A DNA stretch of 64,000 bases from Pseudomonas wadenswilerensis (lineage in GTDB: Bacteria > Pseudomonadota > Gammaproteobacteria > Pseudomonadales > Pseudomonadaceae). The stretch spans positions 558,001-622,000 of the forward strand of contig NZ_UIDD01000007.1 in NCBI RefSeq assembly GCF_900497695.1. Direction: 5' to 3'. Shown one piece after another: positions 51,523 through 59,288 of this stretch (the stretch's first letter is position 1; the number at the start of each line of letters is the position of its first letter). The position numbers and the translations under genes were made by a program. Below the pieces are notes generated by a model. The model had not been told where the DNA came from. It did not search any database and worked only from the letters and a program-made list of their open reading frames with translations.

Positions 51523-53979
51523 TTAGAAGCTCCAGCGCGTGGTCAGCATGAAGTTGCGCGGATCGCCGTACAGGTTGCCGCCGTAGCCGGTATTGCCGGC
51601 AATGCTCTGGTAGTACTTCTTGTCGAACACGTTGTTGAGGTTCAAGCGCACATCGAGGTGCTCGGAAGCCTGGTAGTTGAGCATCAGATCGACCAGGGTA
51701 TAGGCCTCCTGCTCGATACGGTAACGGCTCTCGGTGGCATAGAAATTGTTGCCCTTGTTGTAGATCTGGTTCTGCCGGTACAGGCCGCCACCGACCTTCC
51801 AGCGTTGCAGTTCACCCGGCAGTTGATAGGTGGTGAAGGCCTTGAACACATGCCGGGGAATGTCAGTATCGAACAGGCGTCCCTCGTTGGCCGGGTTGCT
51901 GTCCTTGACGTATTTGACCTGGGCAAAGGTATAGCCCGCGCCCAACTCCCAGCCCGGCAGAACGGTGCCGTTGAGCTCAAGTTCGATCCCTTCGCTGCGC
52001 AATTTGCCGGCAGCCTCCGCGCAACTGGGCACCAGCGCCGAGCACTCATTGAGCTCAAGCGTCTTGGCGCGGTTTTGCTGGTCGATGCGAAACACTGCGG
52101 CACTGGCATTCAAGCTGCCGTCGAAGTACTCGCCCTTGATCCCGAGCTCATAGTTCTTGCCCTCCATCGGCTCGATCGCGGCGCCCGCCGCGTCCAGTTC
52201 CGACTGCGGCTTGAAGATGTCGGTGTAGCTGGCGTATAGCGAATGGTGCACATCCAGGTCATAGATGATGCCGGCGTAACGCGTGACATGGCGCGTCACC
52301 GAGTAGTCGCTGCCGGTTGGCGCGCGGCTGCCGTTGCGGGTGCTGGTGTCGTTGTCGTACCAGTCCAGGCGCCCGCCGAGGATCAGCTTCAGGTCATCGG
52401 CCAGGTTGAAGCGGGTGGTCAGGTAGGCGCCGGTCTGCGAGGTCTCGCGGTCCTGATGCCAGTAGCTCAGGTCCAGCTCGCGCTTGGGCAGCGAGCCCGG
52501 GTCCCAGTTGTAGATATCCATGCCGATTGCGTCGTCGCTGTAGTTGCCCTTGCCTTCGAAGGTCAGCTCACGCCGGCTGGCCCCGACCACCAGTTCATGG
52601 GTCCGCCCGAGCAACTGGAAAGGCCCCGATGCGTAGGCGTCGTAACTGCTCTGCTCATCGTCATAGTGGTACTGGCCCAGGTACTGACCGAACACCTCGC
52701 CCCCGTCGCCCATGCGTTCGGTCATGGTGCCCAGCATCTTCAGGTCCGACCAGGTGCGGCTGGCGGCCAACAGCAGTTTCCAGTCGTTGTCGAAGCGGTA
52801 ATCCAGGCGGCTGAACACCGTGGTGTTGTCCTGGTCCCAGTACTCCCAGTCATTGCCCAGGTAGGTCTTGCGGGACAAATGCAGGTCGCTGCCATCGATG
52901 GCCGTTGGCAAGCCGCCCCAGGTCGCGGTGTTGTTGACACGCTGGTTGGAGACGCCGAGGGTCAGGGTGCTGTTGTCGCTGAGGTCGGCTTCGCCAATGG
53001 CGTAGAACACCGAACGCTCGCTGTCGGTGACATCCTGAAAGCTGTTGCGCGTCTGGTACGCCGTGACTACCCGCCCGCGCAAGGTGGCGTTGTCGTTGAG
53101 TGGCCCGGAAGCATCCACTTCGCTGCGGTAGTTGTCCCAGCTACCGGCGCTGGCGGTGATGCTCACGCGCGGGTCCGCGGTCGGGCGCTTGCGCACCATG
53201 TTGATGGCCGCCGACGGCGTACCCGCCCCCTGCATCAACCCGGTGGCGCCGCGCACCACTTCGACGTGGTCGTAGATGGCCATGTCCGGCGCCGAGTTCA
53301 TGTCCCGCGACAGGTAATGCGACAGGTCGTTGGACAGCCCGTCGTTCATCAGGTTTTCCACGGTAAAGCCACGCGCGTAGAACGTCGGGCGCTGCGGGCC
53401 ATCCTTGGTCATCGACATGCCCGGGGTGCTCTTGAGCACATCTTCAAGGCTGCGCAGGTTCTGGTCGTCCATGCGCTGACGGGTGATCACCGTCACTGAC
53501 TGCGGCGTCTCGCGGATAGTCAGCGGCAGTTTGGTCGCCGTCTGCATCGGCCCGGTGGTGTAGGAACCACTGTCTTCGGTGATGCTTCCCAGCATCTGTC
53601 CATTGATACTGGTGGCGCCCAGTTCCAATGCCCCATTGGCGGCGGGCACCTCGACCAGCACATAGCCATCGCTGCTCGCCTGTGCCTGCAATGCATGGCC
53701 CCGCAGGACCTGGGCGAACCCTTCCTGCACCGCGTAACTGCCCTGCAGACCGGCACTGGCAAGGCCTGCCACTTGCCCGGCATTGAACGAGATGGCCAGG
53801 CCGCTCTCGCGGGCAAAGCGGCTCAGCACGTCACCCAAAGGGCCGCCAGGAATGTCGTAGCGTTTTATCTGCTGCTGGGCCTGTAGCGGCTGGGCTGCCA
53901 GCAGAGGCACGGCGCCAAGGGCGAAATGGACCGCCAGGGTCAACGCACGGCAGGGCTTGAATGGCTTGGGTGAAAACAT
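51523..53979 (-). CDS. TonB-dependent siderophore receptor with STN domain (module 2)
   Basis: 818 residues. The signal peptide ends PLQAQ (residue about 35). The STN domain (IKRYDIPGGPLGDVLSRFAR, residues 37-110) binds FecR; the plug has RETPQSVTVITRQRMDDQN and EVVRGATGLMQGAGTPSAA, followed by a 22-strand barrel ending MLTTRWSF. FpvA/FoxA-type siderophore receptor. The ATG at 53979 is preceded by GGAG at wide spacing. It lies 77 bp after the fecR gene of the same module. The siderophore is unknown, probably a xenosiderophore. Confidence 0.93.
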   Translation of the reverse strand: MFSPKPFKPCRALTLAVHFALGAVPLLAAQPLQAQQQIKRYDIPGGPLGDVLSRFARESGLAISFNAGQVAGLASAGLQGSYAVQEGFAQVLRGHALQAQASSDGYVLVEVPAANGALELGATSINGQMLGSITEDSGSYTTGPMQTATKLPLTIRETPQSVTVITRQRMDDQNLRSLEDVLKSTPGMSMTKDGPQRPTFYARGFTVENLMNDGLSNDLSHYLSRDMNSAPDMAIYDHVEVVRGATGLMQGAGTPSAAINMVRKRPTADPRVSITASAGSWDNYRSEVDASGPLNDNATLRGRVVTAYQTRNSFQDVTDSERSVFYAIGEADLSDNSTLTLGVSNQRVNNTATWGGLPTAIDGSDLHLSRKTYLGNDWEYWDQDNTTVFSRLDYRFDNDWKLLLAASRTWSDLKMLGTMTERMGDGGEVFGQYLGQYHYDDEQSSYDAYASGPFQLLGRTHELVVGASRRELTFEGKGNYSDDAIGMDIYNWDPGSLPKRELDLSYWHQDRETSQTGAYLTTRFNLADDLKLILGGRLDWYDNDTSTRNGSRAPTGSDYSVTRHVTRYAGIIYDLDVHHSLYASYTDIFKPQSELDAAGAAIEPMEGKNYELGIKGEYFDGSLNASAAVFRIDQQNRAKTLELNECSALVPSCAEAAGKLRSEGIELELNGTVLPGWELGAGYTFAQVKYVKDSNPANEGRLFDTDIPRHVFKAFTTYQLPGELQRWKVGGGLYRQNQIYNKGNNFYATESRYRIEQEAYTLVDLMLNYQASEHLDVRLNLNNVFDKKYYQSIAGNTGYGGNLYGDPRNFMLTTRWSF

Positions 53980-54047
53980 GTTCCCGACTCTCCGATGTAT
54001 TGGGCTAATACAAGGACGCTCGGGTAACAAGAACTGGAAGCGCTTGA

Positions 54048-54062
54048 TAATAATTTTTATTC
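54048..54062. promoter_or_regulatory. AT-rich motif at the fecR-receptor junction (module 2)
   Basis: TAATAATTTTTATTC is 14/15 identical to the motif at the equivalent position of module 1 (46678-46692), immediately after the fecR stop codon. Conservation between two otherwise diverged modules suggests function. Confidence 0.4.
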
Positions 54063-55004
54063 GAGTCTGACACGGGTCAGCCAAGGCGTGTAGTGCTCCA
54101 CCCGGATCGGGAAACTGCGCGCCAGCAGGCGCAAGGCCCGCTCACTGTCGTCGGCAGGCAGCACCGCAGTGACGTTCAGGTGCGCCAGGGCCTTGGCGTC
54201 GAACAGCAGGTAGCCCTGATGATTGCGGGCCAGGCGCTCCAGCACCTCGCTCAAGGGTTGTTCGCGCACCAGCATCTGCTGCCTGGCCCATGCCTGCTCC
54301 AGGCCCGAGGCATCCACTGCCTGCAGCGCCTGCATGCCCGCGGCACTGAACTGCACCTGCTGCCCGGCACTCACCGTCTGGGTGCTGGCGCCGCTGCGCA
54401 CTTCGGTGCTCGACTCGATCATCACCAGGCGCGTGCTATCGCCCAGGCGCTCCACTACGAAGCGCGTGCCCAGCGCGCGAATACTGCCGTGCTCGGTGAC
54501 CACCTTGAATGGCCGAGTGGCGTCCTTGGCCACTTCCACGAGGATCTCGCCACTGACCAGGCGCAAGGTGCGGGTCTGTGCATCGAACTGCAGGTCGACC
54601 GCCGAACGGCCCTCCAGGCTGATGCGGCTGCCGTCCGGCAATTGCTCGCTGCGCCACTGGCCAGTGCCCGTGCGCAGATCGGCCATCAGGTAGGCTGGCG
54701 GATAATGCTGGAGCAACGCCGTGGCCGGCAACAACAGTGCCAGGCCGACGGCCAGCGCCTTGAGTGCGTGCTTGCCGGGGCTTGCTGCCGTCACCCGCTG
54801 CAAGGCAGCGCGGGCCGGGGCACGAGGCAGCTGGCGCAGCGACGCGAGGCTACCTTGCAAGCGTTGCACGGCGTCCAGGTGTTCGTCGGATTCAGCCAAC
54901 CAGGCGCCGAACGCCTGCTGGTCGGCAGCGCTCGGCTCATCGTCCAGGCGCACCAACCATTCGGCAGCCTCGCGCAATACCGCGGCGCTGGGTGACGGGC
55001 TCAT
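54057..55004 (-). CDS. FecR-family anti-sigma/transducer (module 2)
   Basis: 315 residues. N-terminal DUF4880 (LREAAEWLVRLDDEPSAADQ), a membrane helix (ALAVGLALLLPATALLQ, near residue 80), the FecR domain (RTGTGQWRSEQLPDGSRISL, LGTRFVVERLGDSTR) and a C-terminal STN-like end. The ATG at 55004 overlaps the stop of the sigma gene (ATGA). Same layout as module 1. Confidence 0.93.
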   Translation of the reverse strand: MSPSPSAAVLREAAEWLVRLDDEPSAADQQAFGAWLAESDEHLDAVQRLQGSLASLRQLPRAPARAALQRVTAASPGKHALKALAVGLALLLPATALLQHYPPAYLMADLRTGTGQWRSEQLPDGSRISLEGRSAVDLQFDAQTRTLRLVSGEILVEVAKDATRPFKVVTEHGSIRALGTRFVVERLGDSTRLVMIESSTEVRSGASTQTVSAGQQVQFSAAGMQALQAVDASGLEQAWARQQMLVREQPLSEVLERLARNHQGYLLFDAKALAHLNVTAVLPADDSERALRLLARSFPIRVEHYTPWLTRVRLE

Positions 55005-55528
55005 CGTGCCGACTCGCTGGCGGCGTGACACTGCAACAGAGCCTGGACCAGATCGTTCTGCACGGTTTTGCTCGAGACCTGAAAGCGCTCGGCGATTTGC
55101 GCATGGCTCAGGCCTTCCAGGTGACGCAGGATGAACACCTGACGTACGCGAGAGCTCATCTGTTCCAGGGCGCGGGCAATGTGTTCAAGGGCATTTACCG
55201 CCGCCAGCAGTTGTTCGGGGGATGGGGCCTGGTCGAGGTGCTCGACGTACCGGGCAAGTTCTTCACGGTAAGCTTGTTCGAGCTTTTGCCGACGGCTGCG
55301 GTCGACCAGCAGCCGTCGCGCCACCGTGGCCAGAAACGCCCGCGGCTCGCGCGGCGCCACGTAGGCACCCGCACTGAGCAGGCGCACGAAGGTGTCCTGC
55401 GCCAGGTCGGCGGCATTGTGCGGACAGTCCAGGCGTCGCCGCAGCCACCCCAGCAACCAGCCGTGATAGCCCTTGTACAAGGTGTCGAGACTGTCAGCAG
55501 GAGGAGGCACGTTCATTGGCGCAGGCAT
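55001..55528 (-). CDS. ECF sigma factor, FecI type (module 2)
   Basis: 175 residues. Region 2: DCPHNAADLAQDTFVRLL; region 4: VRQVFILRHLEGLSHAQIAERFQVSSKTVQ. Iron-starvation FecI type, paired with the downstream fecR and receptor. The ATG at 55528 sits only 2 nt from the Fur-like site and has no ribosome site; an ATG at 55516 is the alternative, so the exact start is uncertain. Confidence 0.92.
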   Translation of the reverse strand: MPAPMNVPPPADSLDTLYKGYHGWLLGWLRRRLDCPHNAADLAQDTFVRLLSAGAYVAPREPRAFLATVARRLLVDRSRRQKLEQAYREELARYVEHLDQAPSPEQLLAAVNALEHIARALEQMSSRVRQVFILRHLEGLSHAQIAERFQVSSKTVQNDLVQALLQCHAASESAR

Positions 55529-55530
55529 TA

Positions 55531-55546
55531 AATGAGAATGGTTATA
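55531..55546. promoter_or_regulatory. Fur box-like site before ECF module 2
   Basis: AATGAGAATGGTTATA matches about 12 of 16 positions of the Fur core (AATGATAATCATTATC). It precedes the sigma-factor gene, as in module 1. Confidence 0.6.
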
Positions 55547-55688
55547 TCTTAAGTGCCTGAGCCGGGCGGACGCAATCCGCCAGGGCCCTACCGGATGGAA
55601 ATGCAGGTTAAATATTCTACAGTAAGTTGATATTTCAACTATCTGTTGATAGCTTGATCGCCATTATTCAACTCTCTCGAAGGTCCTG

Positions 55689-56384
55689 ATGAAGGTTTCC
55701 AGCGCATTGAGCAGCGAACGACGGCTGATTCTTGGTGTACTGCACAGCACGCTGAAAATGCTCAGCCATGCACTCGGCTCCCACACCGAAATTGTCCTGC
55801 ATGACCTGCTCAAGCCGCAGCGCTCCATCCTCGCCATCGCCAACGGCCATGTCACCGGGCGCCAGGTCGGTGGTTCGGTATTGGGTGGGCCACGCCATGA
55901 CCTGGGTTTCGCCGCCGTGCGCCGGGCTATGGACGATCGCTCAAGTAGCGATCCCGTCGTGATCGAGAACTACGCCACCCTCGCCCCCGACGGCCGTCCC
56001 TTGCGCAGCGCTACCGTGGTGTATCGCGACAGCAGCGGGCAGCCGTTTGCCAGCCTGTGCATCAACACTGACCTCAGCGCAATCGCTGCCGCGCATCAAG
56101 TGCTCGGTGGGCTACTGGGGCTGGCGAGCGCACCTGCGCCAGCACCGGATGAATCCAGAGACATGACGCAGCTGATGGCCGAGATCATCCAGGACGCCTG
56201 CCCCGGTGGCGTGCTCGGCATGAAGAAAGCGCAAAAAATCGAGGCCGTGCGGCAAATGCAGGAGCGCGGCCTGTTCATCGTCAAGGGCGGCATCGAAAAG
56301 GCCGCCGCCACACTCGGCGTAACCCGCTACACCATCTACAACTACCTGGAGCAGATCCGGGCAGCAGATAACGGACAGGAATGA
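55689..56384 (+). CDS. YheO/DauR-type regulator (PAS-like + HTH)
   Basis: 231 residues. An N-terminal YheO-like PAS domain (MLSHALGSHTEIVLHDLLKPQRSI near residue 24; ASLCINTDLSAI near residue 120) binds a small ligand. A C-terminal HTH (EAVRQMQERGLFIVKGGIEKAAATLGVTRYTIYNYLEQ, landmarks only) binds DNA. These regulators often control D-amino acid or related catabolic genes. Start ATG at 55689. The stop overlaps the PhzF gene start by 4 bp, forming an operon. Confidence 0.88.
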   Translation: MKVSSALSSERRLILGVLHSTLKMLSHALGSHTEIVLHDLLKPQRSILAIANGHVTGRQVGGSVLGGPRHDLGFAAVRRAMDDRSSSDPVVIENYATLAPDGRPLRSATVVYRDSSGQPFASLCINTDLSAIAAAHQVLGGLLGLASAPAPAPDESRDMTQLMAEIIQDACPGGVLGMKKAQKIEAVRQMQERGLFIVKGGIEKAAATLGVTRYTIYNYLEQIRAADNGQE

Positions 56385-57175
56385 TCAGCATGCAACTTGA
56401 AATGTTCCAGGTAGACGCTTTCTCGGCCACGGCGTTTGGCGGCAATCCGGCCGCGGTGTGCCCATTGGAAGCCTGGCTGCCGGATGCCACGCTGCAGCAG
56501 ATTGCTGCCGAGAACAACCTGTCGGAAACCGCCTATGTAGTAGGCAACGGCGAGCTGTTCGAGCTGCGCTGGTTTACCCCGACGGTAGAGGTCGACCTGT
56601 GCGGCCACGCCACCCTGGCGACCGCCTGGGTATTGTTCGAGCAACTGGGTGAACAGTGCGACACCCTGCGCTTTGCCACCCGTAGCGGCGAATTGCGGGT
56701 TCGCCGTGACGGTGCTCGCCTGGCCATGGACTTCCCGGCCAAGCAGCCACAAGCCGTGGCAGTGCCCGATGGCTTGTTGCAGGCCCTGGGCCTGGAGCGG
56801 ATCGAGGCGCTGTACCGCACCGATGACTACCTGGTGGTGGTCGAGGATCAAGCGCTGATTGCCGGTCTTGAACCCGACTTTGCAGCGCTGGCCGCGTTTG
56901 ACGTGCGCGGCATTGCGGTCACTGCCGCCGGCACGCACTTCGACTTCGTCTCGCGCTGGTTCGGCCCGCGGGTAGGCGTCAACGAAGACCCGGTCACCGG
57001 TTCCGCCCACACTTCGCTCGCGCCCTACTGGGCCGAGCGCCTGGGCAAGCGCAGCCTGACAGCCGAGCAAGGCGGTGCGCGCAAGGGCCAGTTGCACTGT
57101 GAAGTGCAGGACAACGGCCGGGTGATCATCAGCGGTCAGGCTGCGCTGTTCATGCGCGGTACGATCTTCATCTGA
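56381..57175 (+). CDS. PhzF-family isomerase
   Basis: A 264-residue PhzF-like epimerase/isomerase (YddE type), consisting of two similar halves. MFQVDAFSATAFGGNPAAVC at the start, the catalytic Glu in ENNLSETAYVV (near residue 48), DLCGHATLATAWVL near residue 70 and GVNEDPVTGSAHTSLAPYW near residue 205 are all family hallmarks. The start ATG (56381) overlaps the regulator stop; an internal ATG at 56390 is also possible. Substrate unknown; the coupled YheO-type regulator may sense it. Its end overlaps the convergent chrA end by 8 bp. Confidence 0.92.
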   Translation: MISMQLEMFQVDAFSATAFGGNPAAVCPLEAWLPDATLQQIAAENNLSETAYVVGNGELFELRWFTPTVEVDLCGHATLATAWVLFEQLGEQCDTLRFATRSGELRVRRDGARLAMDFPAKQPQAVAVPDGLLQALGLERIEALYRTDDYLVVVEDQALIAGLEPDFAALAAFDVRGIAVTAAGTHFDFVSRWFGPRVGVNEDPVTGSAHTSLAPYWAERLGKRSLTAEQGGARKGQLHCEVQDNGRVIISGQAALFMRGTIFI

Positions 57176-58367
57176 GCAGGCTCAACAACTGGCCGCCCAG
57201 GCCACAAGCAATCACCACCAGCCAGGGCGGCAGTTTCCAGAACAGCAGCGCCACCAGTGCCAGCAGCGCCAGGCCAAAGTCCAGGGGCTGGAGGATGGCG
57301 CTGGTCCACACCGGCTGATAAAGCGCCGCCAGCAACAGCCCCACCACCGCCGCATTGATGCCGAGCATCGCCGCCTGCATGCGCTGGTTGGTGCGCAAGC
57401 GCTCCCAGAACGGCAGCGCACCGAGCACCAGCAAAAACGACGGCAGGAAGATTGCCAGCAGGCACAGGACGGCCCCCGGCCAGCCGGACTGCGGCCCGTG
57501 CATCGAGGCACCGAGAAAGGCGGCAAAGGTGAACAGCGGGCCGGGGACTGCCTGGGTGGCGCCGTACCCCGCCAGAAACGTCTCGTTGCTGACCCAGCCA
57601 GTGGGCACCACCTCGGCCTGCAGCAACGGCAGCATCACGTGACCGCCACCGAACACCAGGGAGCCGGTGCGGTAGAAGGCATCGATCATGTTCAGGGTCG
57701 GGCTGGCCCAGAGTTCGGCCAACAGTGGCAAACCTAGCAACAGGGCAAAAAACAGCAGCAGCCAGAGGCTGCCCGCGCGGTGGCCGATGGCGATCGGCAA
57801 GGGATCGTGTTCGACGCTGTTGCCCGGCTTGAACAGCAACAGGCCGGCGACGCCAGCGGCGGCAATTATCGCTACCTGGGCCCAGGCCGCAGGCACCAGT
57901 AGCACCAGGCAGGTGGCAATTGCCATCAGGGAGATCCGTGGCACATCCGGGCACAGGTTGCGTGCCATGCCCCAGACCGCCTGGGCGACGATCGCCACAG
58001 CCACCACTTTCAAACCATGGAGGATGCCGGCGGGTACCGCTTCAGCGTAACCGGCCAGCCCCAGGGCAAGCAGGATCAGCGCCAGTGCCGAGGGCAGCGT
58101 AAACCCGGCCCACGCAGCCAGCGCTCCGGCATAACCTGCGCGCGACAGCCCCAGGGCGATGCCGACCTGGCTGCTGGCCGGCCCCGGCAGAAACTGGCAA
58201 AGCGTCACAAGATCGGCATAACTGCGCTCGCTCAGCCAGCGACGGCGGCTGACGAACTCGTCGCGAAAGTAGCCAAGATGGGCGATGGGGCCGCCGAAGG
58301 AGGTCAGGCCCAGGCGCAGGAAGATCAGGAATATCTGCCATGGCGTGTGATCGTTGGCGTGGGGCAT
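57168..58367 (-). CDS. chrA: Chromate transporter ChrA (long form)
   Basis: A 399-residue inner-membrane protein of the CHR superfamily with two homologous halves. The first CHR half has LTSFGGPIAHLGYFRDEFVSRR and CQFLPGPASSQVGIALGLSRAG; the second has GSLVFGGGHVMLPLLQAEVV and GATQAVPGPLFTFAAFLGA. Exports chromate in proton- or sulfate-dependent fashion. Start ATG at 58367. No chrB regulator neighbour. Confidence 0.92.
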   Translation of the reverse strand: MPHANDHTPWQIFLIFLRLGLTSFGGPIAHLGYFRDEFVSRRRWLSERSYADLVTLCQFLPGPASSQVGIALGLSRAGYAGALAAWAGFTLPSALALILLALGLAGYAEAVPAGILHGLKVVAVAIVAQAVWGMARNLCPDVPRISLMAIATCLVLLVPAAWAQVAIIAAAGVAGLLLFKPGNSVEHDPLPIAIGHRAGSLWLLLFFALLLGLPLLAELWASPTLNMIDAFYRTGSLVFGGGHVMLPLLQAEVVPTGWVSNETFLAGYGATQAVPGPLFTFAAFLGASMHGPQSGWPGAVLCLLAIFLPSFLLVLGALPFWERLRTNQRMQAAMLGINAAVVGLLLAALYQPVWTSAILQPLDFGLALLALVALLFWKLPPWLVVIACGLGGQLLSLLR

Positions 58368-58450
58368 ACGACGCTCGTTTTACCGGACTGCGCCCATCTT
58401 GCCAGCGATGGGCTTTGTGCAGCCAGCAAATTACGAGCGCTGCGCGCTCG

Positions 58451-58480
58451 ATCGCGGGGCAAGCCCGCTCCCACAGGTTT
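58451..58480. repeat. Single REP-like element
   Basis: ATCGCGGGGCAAGCCCGCTCC followed by CACAGG lies between chrA and the porin gene, with a degenerate partner (CATCTTGCCAGCGATG) at 58396-58411. Confidence 0.7.
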
Positions 58481-58512
58481 GGCGCTACCTACAGGATTGG
58501 ATTGATGCTGGC

Positions 58513-59247
58513 TCAGAACGCCTTGCTGGCACTCACCACCACGGTCGCCGAGCACAGGTCGTCATAGCCATACCAACTGCTGCATTCGCTTTTGGACAGG
58601 TCGGTATCGATATAGCTCAAGCCCCAGGTCACGCCGACGAACTCGCGACTCAGCCTGGCCTCCCACTCATAGTACGTATTGCGCTCATCACCACTGGCCG
58701 ACCAGAACGCCGGGTCCTTGACATCGTTGCGCCCTGCCCGCAACTCCAGGCCAACCTCGGCCGGCAAGGCGAAACTGTAGGCAACATAGCTGTACAACGT
58801 GTCCTGGTCCTTGCCAAAGGCATTTGGCGCATCATTGGAATAGTAGGCGCCAAGCTTGAGCCCATAGAGGTCAACAATGGCGTAAACCTCGCTCATGTTG
58901 AACTGGCCTTCCTTGGGGTAGCTGTACTTGAGATAACCAAGGTCCAGGCTGATGGCCTCGGTAGCCTGCCAGTACCAGCCGGCGTAGTACTCGATTTCCT
59001 GGCGGGTCTTGTAGTCGAAGCCGTAATCCACCGTCGAGGCCCAGGCGCCGACGTACAGGCCACTGCTGTGCATCAGCGTGGCACCGGCCTGCAGCGCCGG
59101 GTCGCCGAGGCTTTGCGAGATGCCACGGGAGCGGTAGTCGCTGGTGGCGGCAAGGCTCATGTCGAGGCTGAAGTCATCGTTGAGTGGCAGTGCCTGGGCC
59201 GTCAGCGGCGCCAGGCAGGCGAAAGCAATGAGCAAGCGTGTGTTCAT
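58513..59247 (-). CDS. TorF-family outer-membrane porin
   Basis: 244 residues with a signal peptide (LAPLTAQA, cleaved near residue 19) and a beta-barrel. SLAATSDYRSRGISQSLGDPA near residue 32 is the TorF-family opening, and the remainder alternates short beta strands, with a C-terminal ATVVVSASKAF ending in Phe. It may let a small solute pass. The ATG at 59247 has GGGG upstream and a partial CA motif. It is last in a probable operon with the amidohydrolase (41 bp). Confidence 0.85.
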   Translation of the reverse strand: MNTRLLIAFACLAPLTAQALPLNDDFSLDMSLAATSDYRSRGISQSLGDPALQAGATLMHSSGLYVGAWASTVDYGFDYKTRQEIEYYAGWYWQATEAISLDLGYLKYSYPKEGQFNMSEVYAIVDLYGLKLGAYYSNDAPNAFGKDQDTLYSYVAYSFALPAEVGLELRAGRNDVKDPAFWSASGDERNTYYEWEARLSREFVGVTWGLSYIDTDLSKSECSSWYGYDDLCSATVVVSASKAF

Positions 59248-59258
59248 ACCAGACCCCT

Positions 59259-59267
59259 GTTGTTATG
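59259..59267 (-). promoter_or_regulatory. Partial Crc/Hfq CA motif before the porin gene
   Basis: ATAACAACA lies 12-20 nt upstream of the TorF start; it matches AAnAAnAA imperfectly. The same ATAACAACA recurs before the amidohydrolase start. Confidence 0.35.
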
Positions 59268-59288
59268 AGTGTGCGGGTAACGGCGGTT

